A stretch of DNA of 64,000 bases from Roseovarius faecimaris (lineage in GTDB: Bacteria > Pseudomonadota > Alphaproteobacteria > Rhodobacterales > Rhodobacteraceae). Positions 16,943-25,383 of the stretch are shown here, one piece after another (within the stretch, counting starts at the first letter, position 1; each line of letters opens with the position of its first letter). The notes under the pieces are model-generated. The model was not told the DNA's origin. It did no database searches and saw nothing but the letters and a program-made list of their open reading frames with translations. The stretch is from positions 3,540,501 through 3,604,500 of the forward strand of contig NZ_CP034348.1 of the NCBI RefSeq assembly GCF_009762325.1, written 5' to 3'. Position numbers and translations under genes: made by a program.

Positions 16943-18054
16943 GCACCGCACCCGATCATATCGCCCTCAGGGATGTCTTCGCCTCGCGCCGCTACTTCGC
17001 CAAGTTCGACAAGATCACCGGCCATCTCACCCGTGTGGCCGCCGTGATGCAGGCCGAGGGAGAGCTGAACAAGAACGAGGTCGAGATCCTCACCACCTAT
17101 GTGCAGGGCATCGCCTATACCTTCCGCGCGCTTTCGATGAAATATCTGCTGGTCGGGCGTGACACCGGCAAATTCTTCGGCTCTCTGCAGATGGACGTGC
17201 AGGAAAGCGGCTTTCCGGTGTTCAACGAACTTCTGGTCATGGCCAATGACGCCCAGCAGGCAAAGGCGCATCTGGCGGGCACGCCCTCGGTCAAGGCGCT
17301 CAAGCAACAGATGGTCGAACAGATCATCGGCACCCGGGCGATCCCCACAAAGCTGCAATTCGCCCTGTCGCAGCGGCTCTATTACGAGGAGCTTCTGAAG
17401 GGGCATCTCTTCTGGGCGCAGAACCACCCCGAACTTCTCTGGCTCGAAGGCTTCGACGAGCGCCGCAAATACCTGATCCACTGGGCCAGCTATGACAGTC
17501 AGGTCAACCTGCCCACGATCTACCTGATGGAGCTTGAGGATACCGGCCGCACCCCCCTGCCCAAGGATCAGCGCCGCTGGCCCGAATGCCAAGCGCATCT
17601 GATGGGGCAATCGCTGGGCGGGCTGAAGCTTCTGACCATCGCGCGCGGTTTTGACGAGGCGTTCGACGATCTGCACCCCAAGCGCCTGCGCCGGTTTCAT
17701 ATGGGGCCGATGTATTCCCACGCCTTCACGCAACAGACGGGCCCGATCCGTGATGTGCTGGCCGAGGCCAACGCGCCACAGGGGCAGGACTGGGCGCTGG
17801 CCTGGACCGACGAGGTGCTGGAAAGCGAACGCGTGACGCAGGAAAAATCCGGCTGGTTCGGCACGGTGGAACGCGAGGTGTTTGCGCTTGATCCCTTCTC
17901 TGGCCGCGGGGCCGATACCGGCGCGACGCGGATGACACGCTCGATCATTCTGCCCGAACGGCCCTATCAGGTGCTCGCCGAGAAGAACCCGCCGGGCTTT
18001 GCATCGGTGACGAAATATGTGGTTAGCCCCAATGGCCGGGTGCTGCGCTATTAG
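16939..18054 (+). CDS. soluble protein of unknown function in the AAA+ operon
   Basis: A 371-residue protein with no membrane segment or signal. The N-terminal half is helical (FAKFDKITGHLTRVAAVMQ). The C-terminal half is mixed and ends in a short beta-like tail, TKYVVSPNGRVLRY. No known catalytic motif was found. It overlaps the upstream membrane protein gene by 4 bases and is followed 53 bases later by the ATPase. The tight coupling argues that its product works together with its neighbours, possibly as a substrate adaptor or structural partner of the ATPase. Confidence 0.7.
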   Translation: MSTAPDHIALRDVFASRRYFAKFDKITGHLTRVAAVMQAEGELNKNEVEILTTYVQGIAYTFRALSMKYLLVGRDTGKFFGSLQMDVQESGFPVFNELLVMANDAQQAKAHLAGTPSVKALKQQMVEQIIGTRAIPTKLQFALSQRLYYEELLKGHLFWAQNHPELLWLEGFDERRKYLIHWASYDSQVNLPTIYLMELEDTGRTPLPKDQRRWPECQAHLMGQSLGGLKLLTIARGFDEAFDDLHPKRLRRFHMGPMYSHAFTQQTGPIRDVLAEANAPQGQDWALAWTDEVLESERVTQEKSGWFGTVEREVFALDPFSGRGADTGATRMTRSIILPERPYQVLAEKNPPGFASVTKYVVSPNGRVLRY

Positions 18055-18107
18055 GCAGGCCGTGGAATTGAGTATTTTTGGAACAATGAAAGACAAGGGA
18101 ATTTGAG

Positions 18108-20042
18108 ATGAGCCTGACCGCCGACACGATGGAGCTGCGCGAAGAGGACATTGCCAAGCATTACGACGCGGCGGTGGCCATGCTCGACGGGTTCGACCAC
18201 ACGCCGCGCATCGGCAAGCCAAGCGAGGCCGCGCAGGAAGAGAAATCCTCCGGTATCGGCACGCGGCGGCGGTTTCGCACCACCACGCCGGGGCTGGTCA
18301 CCCGCTCCACCGCCAAGGCCGAGGGCGTGCACCTGATCGAGCGGATCAGTAGTGCGGATGGCGACGACCCGCTGACCTCCCCCCTGCAGGCCACCGTCAT
18401 GCACGCCCTGCGCCGCGCGCTCGCCATCGCGCTGGCGGTGGGCGAGACCTATGCCGAGGCCACGGGTCTTGCCGACCTGCGCCGCGCCAACCTCGCAGGC
18501 TCTCTCGCGGAGAACCGCAAGACCGAGTTTACCGAGCTTCTGGGCGCCGAGGCGCTGGCCGTGGCCCATGTCTTTGCCAATGCCACCGCCTTCCTGCTCG
18601 GCCCACACGGGTCCGAGGTCTCTGTCGAGGTGGGCGATGTCGAGGAGGTGCTGACCGACAATGCCCAGCTCGCCCTGCATGGTGCGCTGTGGGAGCTGGA
18701 CCAGGACATCGCCAAACATGCCGGTGACGACGCCCGCCTTGTCGCCACCGTCTCGGCCTTTGCCGAACAGCTGATGAAAAAGATCGCCCTGCGCGCCCAG
18801 AATGCCGGGCGTCTCGAAGCCTTCATCGGGGCCAGCTGGCGGGTGGAGGCAGACGATTTCACCATTCGCGGGTTTGAAGCGTCGGCCAAGGCCAAATCCT
18901 CGACCCTGACCATGACGTTCAAGCAGCCGCATGAGGTGGTGGGCAACCATATCGCCAAATATCAGGCGCTGAAGCTGTCGAAGATGCTCATGGCCTATGA
19001 TTTCGACCGCAAGCTCAACCCCTTTGCCGAGCTGGGCGGCTTCATCTTTACCTTCATGGGCGATGGCCAGCCCGGCACCGGCAAGACCATCCTCATTCAG
19101 ATGATGGCGGGGCTGATCAAGGGCTATTGCGACACGGCCGGTTACCCCTTCCGCTATCAGAACCTGTCGACCGAGAGCATCGACAGCTATCAGGGCAAAT
19201 CGGCCCAGAACGCCAAGGCTTTCGTCAACAACGTGATCGACCCCGGCGTGATCGGCTTTGGCACCATCGACGATATCGACCAGCTTGCGGGCAAGCGCGG
19301 CGACAGGCAGTCGAGCGCGGGCCAGCTTGAGATCACCGCCGTGCTGATGGAAAGCTTTGCCGGGGCCAACACCGTGGTGCGGGGCAACTGCACCTTCGGC
19401 ATGTTCTCCAACTACCCCGAGAAGGTGGACGATGCCCTGCGCCAACGCGCCGGCGCGCGGTTTCTGGTGGACGGCCCGCAGACGCGGGAGGATTATATCG
19501 ACATCCTGCACCTCCTGATGGGTAAGAACCATGACATACCCCTAGGCGATCACGAACTGTTCGCCGCGCAAGAGATCAGGAAGGCGGTGGCCAAATCCTT
19601 CGAGTCGCATTCCAAGCCGCATGAGGACGGGCTGCTCAAGGTCTATGAGAAGGTGCGCGGCGAGATTGGCGAGCTCGACACGATCACCAAGATGGGCACC
19701 TATCTCAAGGGCATCCAGGAGGCCGACAGCCGCTTCACCGGCCGCGCGATCAAGAACATCACCGACGCGGTGAAGGTCCGCGCCATGGATTTCGAGCTGC
19801 CCGACGAATGGATGGAAGAGCCGGACCTCTTTCTGTTCAAATCTTATGACGAGAAGAAGGGGATGATCGAGGAGCTGCGCAAGCCCATCACCATCGACAT
19901 GGTGATCCAGGAGATCAACCGGTATGCCGATAGCGAGTTCCGCTATGCCGACAAGTCCGATGAGGTGGCGATTGAAAACGCCGTGCGCGAAATGGGCCGG
20001 ATGGAAGAGGCCAAGCGGCGGTATTTGGAGGGGAAGGGGTGA
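18108..20042 (+). CDS. AAA+ ATPase
   Basis: A 644-residue protein with an N-terminal helical region of about 280 residues, then an AAA+ module. Walker A is G320-QPGTGKT with Lys326. Walker B is FGTIDD with Asp388-Asp389. A sensor-1-like Asn lies in FSNYPEKVDD, followed by a probable arginine finger in ALRQRAGARF. The C-terminal part is helical (FTGRAIKNITDAV, sensor-2 region). It is the only clear enzyme of the operon and probably powers remodelling of a protein complex built by the linked coiled-coil and membrane proteins. A ribosome site is weak (AATTTGAG). Its TGA overlaps the GTG start of the inserted DUF2971 gene. Confidence 0.85.
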   Translation: MSLTADTMELREEDIAKHYDAAVAMLDGFDHTPRIGKPSEAAQEEKSSGIGTRRRFRTTTPGLVTRSTAKAEGVHLIERISSADGDDPLTSPLQATVMHALRRALAIALAVGETYAEATGLADLRRANLAGSLAENRKTEFTELLGAEALAVAHVFANATAFLLGPHGSEVSVEVGDVEEVLTDNAQLALHGALWELDQDIAKHAGDDARLVATVSAFAEQLMKKIALRAQNAGRLEAFIGASWRVEADDFTIRGFEASAKAKSSTLTMTFKQPHEVVGNHIAKYQALKLSKMLMAYDFDRKLNPFAELGGFIFTFMGDGQPGTGKTILIQMMAGLIKGYCDTAGYPFRYQNLSTESIDSYQGKSAQNAKAFVNNVIDPGVIGFGTIDDIDQLAGKRGDRQSSAGQLEITAVLMESFAGANTVVRGNCTFGMFSNYPEKVDDALRQRAGARFLVDGPQTREDYIDILHLLMGKNHDIPLGDHELFAAQEIRKAVAKSFESHSKPHEDGLLKVYEKVRGEIGELDTITKMGTYLKGIQEADSRFTGRAIKNITDAVKVRAMDFELPDEWMEEPDLFLFKSYDEKKGMIEELRKPITIDMVIQEINRYADSEFRYADKSDEVAIENAVREMGRMEEAKRRYLEGKG

Positions 20043-20743
20043 CTGTAAACGTCAAGTGGCTTTCGAAAGAGCATAAGAACCGCAGCACTTTGTTCTACTT
20101 CACGAAAGCCGAGCATGCTTTAACCAACCTGCAGCATCGCAGAGTGAAGGTTTCTAGCTTTTCAAAGTGTAACGACCTGTTTGAATTGGCTTCATTCTCC
20201 ATGAAGTCTTCAGAAGTACGGAAGGAGCACGAGGAATGGCTTCAACAGGTCGAAAGCAACTTTGGTTTGATTTGCTTTTCGTTCAACTGGAGGCATCCAC
20301 TAATGTGGGCCCACTACGCGAATAACGGTTCTGGGGTTTGTATGGTTTTTTCTGTTGCAAATGAATGCTTTACTTCAGTTGAATACATTCCTGATCGTGA
20401 AAAGCGTGGAGAAAACTTTTCGTTTCCACGGCCTCAGAACGATTCAATTTTTTTCGATTTTTGCTCAAAGAAGTTTTCAGCATGGCGTTATGAACAAGAA
20501 GCAAGGATGTTTTGCAATCTGCGGAGTATGAAAGGTGAATCTGGGCAAGGCGATATCGTTTACAAAAACTTCTCGCATGAACTGAAACCGTTAGGGATAA
20601 TCAAAGGACCTAGACCACAGCTTAGCCAAGCAGAAATACTCGATGCAAGCGATACCCCAATTCAGTTTTTTCAGTGCAGAGCTGCTTTTTCAAAGTACGA
20701 AATGGTGGTTCAGCAGAGTAAAAAACGCTGGTATGTGAAATGA
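20039..20743 (+). CDS. DUF2971 family protein, low-GC insert in the AAA+ operon
   Basis: A 234-residue protein matching the DUF2971 pattern: an N-terminal YFTKAEHALTNLQHRRVKVS, a central HPLMWAHYANNGSGVCMVF, and KFSAWRYEQEARMF. The biochemical function of the family is unknown; members are common in variable and defence-associated loci. Its GC content, by eye in the mid-40s percent, contrasts with over 60 percent on both sides, a clear sign of recent acquisition. Yet its GTG start overlaps the ATPase stop (GTGA) and its stop overlaps the next start (ATGA), so it is read as a coupled member of the operon. Confidence 0.8.
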   Translation: MTVNVKWLSKEHKNRSTLFYFTKAEHALTNLQHRRVKVSSFSKCNDLFELASFSMKSSEVRKEHEEWLQQVESNFGLICFSFNWRHPLMWAHYANNGSGVCMVFSVANECFTSVEYIPDREKRGENFSFPRPQNDSIFFDFCSKKFSAWRYEQEARMFCNLRSMKGESGQGDIVYKNFSHELKPLGIIKGPRPQLSQAEILDASDTPIQFFQCRAAFSKYEMVVQQSKKRWYVK

Positions 20744-22131
20744 AACGCCTCATCAAATCCGGCCTCATGTTTGGCAATCTGATCCACGTCGCCTCCCCGG
20801 CGCTGGTGGAGCGGTATAACCGTGCCCTGAAACACCTCACCGGCAAACAGACCAAACTCACCGATTTCTACATCGACATTTCCGGCTACTCCCCCGAGAT
20901 CGGCCATGAGCTCGATGATCATCTCTACCTCAACCATATGGGCGTGAACCGGCAGTTCATTCTGCTCACCACCGCGCAGAAGGACGCGCCGCTGCTCAAC
21001 GCCAAATTCTCCACCTCGCGCGGCATCCTGCGGCAGTTCATCGAGAAGAACGAGGCGGCGCTCTTCTCGCTGACCACACGCGATGCGGTGGCAGGCGAGC
21101 TGGTCAATTCCGTTTATGACATGCCCGACCCCGCGCGCCTGATGGATATCCGCAAGATCACCATCGAGGCCGACACGACCAACGGCGCCATCGCCAAGGC
21201 CGAGGAGCTGGACACCAAGGTGGACCGCTTCATGACCGAGGATGACGCCTGGTTCGACGATGTGCTCATTGCCGAGATGATCGGCCTTGCCGAACAGACA
21301 GGCGATGTACTGCGCCATCCGGTGATGCTGAAACATATGGAATTTGAGCAGCAGAATTTCTGGACCGAGCATTTCGGCGGTATCTATGTGTTCCAGAAAC
21401 AGGAACTGCCGGGCGCCATTACCTGCCTGCCGCGCCACGAGGTTCAGCATATCCCCATCGACTATGTGATCGACCTCTCCGAACGCAACCGGCTGGCCAA
21501 TTTCCTTGAACTGAACGGGCTGGTGGAACCCATCGTCAAAGCGCGCGGGATCGACGCCGCCGCCGTGCTGAAACAGAAGATGGATTTCATCCTGGTGGAC
21601 GCGCTGGCCGACGAAGGCATCAACCTGCGCCGCCGCGCGCCCCGCGACATGCGCCGCCTCGCGCGCGAACATGCCGACAGGCTGCCGGATGAGTTTCACG
21701 CCCTCGCCGCGCTGGTCAACTGGGCCGAGAACAAGGGCCGCTGGCCGCGCATCACCTCGGAGGATCCGGCCTATTTCTACACGCTACGTGCCGCGAACCA
21801 CGCCGACGCGGATCTGGTGAACATGCTGCTGAGCCAGCTCAGCCCAAAAGATTTCCGCCAGCTTTTCATCTGCCACAAGCAGCTTTTCTATGCGCTTTAC
21901 GATGGCTGGTCGGACACCAAGAAGGACTATGTGGTCGAATATCTCAAAACCGAGTATCAAGTGGACAAGGTCGGCGCGCGTGAGGCGCTCTTTGGTCATG
22001 AGCCTGTGATGAAGGAAGATCCGGTCAAGACCGGGCCCGGAGGCCCCTGGGTGGCCCATCGCGGCACAACGGACGAGTATGAGGACATGATCGACCGCGT
22101 CGGCCCCTGGGGCCCGGTGAGAAGGGGATAG
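20740..22131 (+). CDS. DUF6638-like protein of the AAA+ operon
   Basis: A 463-residue soluble protein starting MKRLIKSGLMFGNLIHVASP. I recognise it as similar to a Rhodobacterales family I know as DUF6638, without known function. It contains mixed alpha/beta sequence, a charged stretch DIRKITIEADTTNG near residue 140, and no catalytic motif I can name. Host-like GC returns sharply at its first codons. Its start overlaps the DUF2971 stop by 4 bases, and the next gene begins 3 bases after its own stop. Confidence 0.72.
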   Translation: MKRLIKSGLMFGNLIHVASPALVERYNRALKHLTGKQTKLTDFYIDISGYSPEIGHELDDHLYLNHMGVNRQFILLTTAQKDAPLLNAKFSTSRGILRQFIEKNEAALFSLTTRDAVAGELVNSVYDMPDPARLMDIRKITIEADTTNGAIAKAEELDTKVDRFMTEDDAWFDDVLIAEMIGLAEQTGDVLRHPVMLKHMEFEQQNFWTEHFGGIYVFQKQELPGAITCLPRHEVQHIPIDYVIDLSERNRLANFLELNGLVEPIVKARGIDAAAVLKQKMDFILVDALADEGINLRRRAPRDMRRLAREHADRLPDEFHALAALVNWAENKGRWPRITSEDPAYFYTLRAANHADADLVNMLLSQLSPKDFRQLFICHKQLFYALYDGWSDTKKDYVVEYLKTEYQVDKVGAREALFGHEPVMKEDPVKTGPGGPWVAHRGTTDEYEDMIDRVGPWGPVRRG

Positions 22132-22134
22132 ACT

Positions 22135-22401
22135 ATGCTTGCAATGCTGCGCCTGATGGTGATCGGCTTCGTGGTACTCACGATCATCTATGTGTGCCTC
22201 TCTCTCTATTCACGCTCGGTCCGCAAACGCAAACTGGCCGAATGGTGGGAGGAAGAGGGCAAGCCCGGCGATCTCGACGCCTATATCGACGCCGGGCTTG
22301 AGGAATATGACGGCTCACTCCGCCGCAAACTGATCCTGGGGGTCTACGTGATCCCCTTCACGGTGATGTGCATCATCATCTACCTCACCAATTTCGCGTA
22401 A
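22135..22401 (+). CDS. small two-helix membrane protein of the AAA+ operon
   Basis: An 88-residue protein with one membrane helix at about residues 5-25 and a second at about 66-86. They are joined by a cytoplasmic-type loop rich in charged residues (KRKLAEWWEEEGKPGD). Its family is not recognised. It lies 3 bases after the DUF6638-like gene and 11 bases before the DUF1523 gene. The conserved spacing in the operon suggests a membrane subunit or anchor. Confidence 0.7.
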   Translation: MLAMLRLMVIGFVVLTIIYVCLSLYSRSVRKRKLAEWWEEEGKPGDLDAYIDAGLEEYDGSLRRKLILGVYVIPFTVMCIIIYLTNFA

Positions 22402-22412
22402 GAGGCCGGGCG

Positions 22413-23066
22413 ATGCTGACATATCTGAAATGGGTGTTCTGGATCACCTTCTGGACGCTGGTGCTGGCCGTGTTTCACTACACCCTGCCACAGGTCGATA
22501 TCGTGCGGGTGACCGACACCTATGAAAAACGGATCGACTTCGGGGAAAACTCGCTTTTCTGGGCGGCGGCGGATGTGGGCAACGATGCCACCACGCCCAA
22601 CCGCGATGTGTTCTTCATCCAGACGGTGCGCAACTCGGGCGATATCATGGTCTATCGCAACGAGGATACCGGCTGGCACTGGCCGCCCTATTTCAAATTC
22701 GACACCGCGAACCTTCAGGCCGAGGCGGCGGATAACAAATCCACCGCCGACGCACCGCAATGGGTGGCGGTCAAGCATTACGGCTGGCGCAACGAGTTTC
22801 TGTCGATCTATCCCAACGCCGTGGGCGTGCGGGCGGTCTCCGGCCCGGATGCGCCCAAGGGGGTGCCGTGGCTGAACATCGTGATCATCGCCGGATTTAT
22901 CGCCATTGTCCTTTTCATCTGGCGCCTCTTGCGGCGCTTCCGGCAACGGCGGATCGACCCGGTGTTCGAGGATATCTCAGACGGCTTCGACGCCGCCGGT
23001 GATGCTGTGCAGGAACGGCGCGCCGGCTTTACCCGCTGGCTCGATACCTGGCGGGCGAAGAAGTAG
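22413..23066 (+). CDS. DUF1523 family membrane protein
   Basis: A 217-residue protein with an N-terminal membrane helix (LKWVFWITFWTLVLAVF), an extracytoplasmic domain of about 120 residues (VRVTDTYEKRIDFGENSLFW), and a second helix near residues 150-170 followed by a basic cytoplasmic tail. The pattern matches DUF1523, a family of unknown function common in Rhodobacteraceae. The start at 22413 was chosen because the in-frame upstream start at 22368 lies inside the previous gene. It is the last gene of the operon; a 482-base gap follows. Confidence 0.82.
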   Translation: MLTYLKWVFWITFWTLVLAVFHYTLPQVDIVRVTDTYEKRIDFGENSLFWAAADVGNDATTPNRDVFFIQTVRNSGDIMVYRNEDTGWHWPPYFKFDTANLQAEAADNKSTADAPQWVAVKHYGWRNEFLSIYPNAVGVRAVSGPDAPKGVPWLNIVIIAGFIAIVLFIWRLLRRFRQRRIDPVFEDISDGFDAAGDAVQERRAGFTRWLDTWRAKK

Positions 23067-23548
23067 GAGCGCAACCGGATGATCTTCGGCCTCTCATCAC
23101 GAGCTTGGTGGGAATGACGGCTTAGCGGGACGTTGCTGCCGTTCGGTTTTCCGGGCCCTGAGCCGGGTATGGCCGACGCGCGCGGGGGCGATCCAACCGA
23201 TATTCAGGGCACTTTATCCCCGCCACATCCGAACGCATTCCGAGTGATGCGCGAAGCTGAACCCAATCGCCGCCGCGTGGGGGCGCGTCGGCGATGCGCG
23301 GCGGGCTTCGCCCTTGAGTCCGCGCAATGCGCCCACATCACATGTCCGCAAAGGGCTCACACCCCACCTTCGGCAAATCCTCACCCTTGCCTCGCAAATT
23401 CCTCCTTTTCGAACCCGCCATTTGCCCTTCACTAGCCCTGATCCGCCGCGCGAGTCCTTGCCGACGACATACCCCGTCGCAAATAGAGTTGCGAAAGCGG
23501 CCAACGAAGTGACAGACTGCCCCGCGTCAGGGAGAAGGACCACCGCCA
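23067..23548. other. 482-base intergenic region before the first Rieske gene
   Basis: No convincing gene is seen. A short open frame at 23133-23435 is proline-rich and arginine-rich without a ribosome site and is taken as chance. The only feature picked out is the inverted repeat at 23477-23494 near the Rieske start. Confidence 0.5.
23477..23494. promoter_or_regulatory. operator-like inverted repeat upstream of the Rieske operon
   Basis: Perfect 6-bp arms TCGCAA and TTGCGA around the spacer ATAGAG, 55 bases before the start codon at 23549. Compact symmetry at this distance suits a repressor or activator site for the three-gene unit. No regulator gene is adjacent. Confidence 0.4.
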
Positions 23549-24691
23549 ATGGCCAAAGACCATATCGACCCCATCGAAGAGCTGCGGCAGAACACGTCGG
23601 TGCCGTTCGAGCAGGCCCGCGCCATGCCGCCCTCGGTCTATACCACCGACGCCTTCATGCAGGCTGAGCTGGAGCATATCTTCTCGAAGGACTGGTATTG
23701 CGTCGGCCGCGCCTCGGCCCTGCCCAATTCCGGCGACTACCTGACCTGCGAGCTGGCGGGTCAGCCCATCGCCGTGATCCGCGACAAGGCCGGCGATCTG
23801 CGCGCCATGTCCAATGTCTGCCTGCACCGCATGTCCACCCTGCTGCATGGCCGGGGCAACACCCGCTCCATCGTCTGCCCCTACCACGCCTGGACCTATA
23901 ACCTCGACGGCAGCTTGCGCGGCGCCCCCGCGATGACGCTGAACGAGGGCTTCTGCAAGGACAGCTACAAGCTGCCGCAAATCCGCTGCGAAGAATGGCT
24001 CGGCTGGGTCTTCGTCACGCTGAACCCCGACGCGCCGCCGGTGGCCGAGCAGCTGAAACAGGTGGAGGAGATGGTCGCGGGCTACGACATGACCAACTAC
24101 ACCGAAGCCTTCTATGAAGAGCATGTCTGGGACACCAACTGGAAAGTGCTGGCCGAGAATTTCATGGAGAGCTATCACCTGCCCGTCTGCCACGCGGGCA
24201 CGATCGGCGGGCTCTCGAAGCTCGAGGACATGATCTGCCCCCCCGGCCTGCCCGCCTTCAACTATCACACCATTCTCAAGGACGACAGCTTGCGCATCGC
24301 CATGGCGCACAAGAACAACACGCGGCTCAAGGGCGAGGAACGGCGCACCACCTTCCTGCTTGCGATTTACCCGTCGCTGCTGATCACGCTGACGCCGGGC
24401 TATTTCTGGTATCTCTCCCTGCACCCCGTCAGCCCCGGCAAGGTGCATATCCGCTTCGGCGGCGGCATGTCGGACGATTACAAGGACGATGCCGACGCAC
24501 AACAGAACTTCACCGACCTCAAGACCCTGCTGGATGAGGTGAATGTCGAGGATCGCGGCTGTACCGAAAAGGTCTATCGCGGGCTCTGTTCGGCCATGTC
24601 GGCGCCGGGCCATCTCAGCCATCTGGAACGCCCCAATTACGACTTCGCGCAATATCTCAACGCCCGGATCAGCCCCGGGGCGGCGGCATGA
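23549..24691 (+). CDS. Rieske non-heme iron oxygenase, large subunit (first)
   Basis: A 380-residue ring-hydroxylating-type oxygenase. The Rieske [2Fe-2S] ligands are Cys91-x-His93 (CLHR) and Cys110-x2-His113 (CPYH). The mononuclear iron site has His210 and His215 in NFMESYHLPVCH. Such enzymes use NADH-derived electrons through a separate reductase to hydroxylate or demethylate small molecules; no reductase gene lies nearby. A good ribosome site (AGAAGGA) precedes the start. The stop overlaps the DUF1028 start (ATGA). The substrate is unknown; aromatic rings or quaternary amines are both handled by this superfamily. Confidence 0.88.
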   Translation: MAKDHIDPIEELRQNTSVPFEQARAMPPSVYTTDAFMQAELEHIFSKDWYCVGRASALPNSGDYLTCELAGQPIAVIRDKAGDLRAMSNVCLHRMSTLLHGRGNTRSIVCPYHAWTYNLDGSLRGAPAMTLNEGFCKDSYKLPQIRCEEWLGWVFVTLNPDAPPVAEQLKQVEEMVAGYDMTNYTEAFYEEHVWDTNWKVLAENFMESYHLPVCHAGTIGGLSKLEDMICPPGLPAFNYHTILKDDSLRIAMAHKNNTRLKGEERRTTFLLAIYPSLLITLTPGYFWYLSLHPVSPGKVHIRFGGGMSDDYKDDADAQQNFTDLKTLLDEVNVEDRGCTEKVYRGLCSAMSAPGHLSHLERPNYDFAQYLNARISPGAAA

Positions 24692-25368
24692 CCTTTTCCG
24701 TGACAGGCCGCTGCGCGCGCACCGGACAACTGGGCGTGGCCATCACAACCAGCTCCATCGCCGTGGGCGCGCGCTGTCCCTGGGTAAAGGCAGGCGTGGG
24801 CGCGGTGGCCACCCAGAACGTCACCATGCCGTCGATCGGCAATGACGTGCTCGACTGGATCGCAGGCGGGGACGATGCCCAGACCGCGCTCAACTCCGTC
24901 ATGGACCGCGAGCCCTTCCCCGAATACCGGCAGGTTGCCGTGGTCGATCACCAGGGGCGCACCGGGCTTTTCTCCGGCCCCAACTCTCTGGGCATTCACG
25001 CCGATGCGGTGGGCGACGGGGTTGTTTGCGCAGGCAATCTTCTGGCCTCCGACCAGCTCCCGCAGGTGATGGTGGAGCATTTCGAAGCCCATGCCGACCT
25101 GCCCCTGCCCGAGCGCCTGCTGAGTACCCTGGAAGCAGGCCTGACCAAAGGCGGCGGCGAGGCCGGGCCGGTGCATTCCGCCGCCCTTCTGGTGGCCGAT
25201 GAGCAAAGCTGGCCGCTGGTGGATCTGCGCGTCGACTGGTCCGAAAGCTGCCCGGTCGCCGCGCTGCGCAGCCTCTGGACCGCCTACGCCCCGCAAATGA
25301 ACGATTATATCACCCGTGCCCTCAACCCCTCCGCCGCGCCCAGCTATGGCGTGCCCGGCGACGAGTAA
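24688..25368 (+). CDS. DUF1028 family protein (Ntn-hydrolase-like)
   Basis: A 226-residue protein starting MTFSVTGRCARTGQLGVAI, the typical DUF1028 beginning, with AVGARCPWVKAGVGAVATQ and NLLASDQLPQVMV following the family pattern. The family has an Ntn-hydrolase-like fold and may be an amidase or peptidase, but no reaction is established that I can rely on. It is coupled to the first Rieske gene by a 4-base overlap and followed after 15 bases by a second, so the three likely act on one substrate route. Confidence 0.85.
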   Translation: MTFSVTGRCARTGQLGVAITTSSIAVGARCPWVKAGVGAVATQNVTMPSIGNDVLDWIAGGDDAQTALNSVMDREPFPEYRQVAVVDHQGRTGLFSGPNSLGIHADAVGDGVVCAGNLLASDQLPQVMVEHFEAHADLPLPERLLSTLEAGLTKGGGEAGPVHSAALLVADEQSWPLVDLRVDWSESCPVAALRSLWTAYAPQMNDYITRALNPSAAPSYGVPGDE

Positions 25369-25383
25369 CCCCAGAGCCCGCCC

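Noticed and set aside
23133..23435. 100-codon open frame upstream of the Rieske operon
   Set aside because: Proline- and arginine-rich chance frame without ribosome site.
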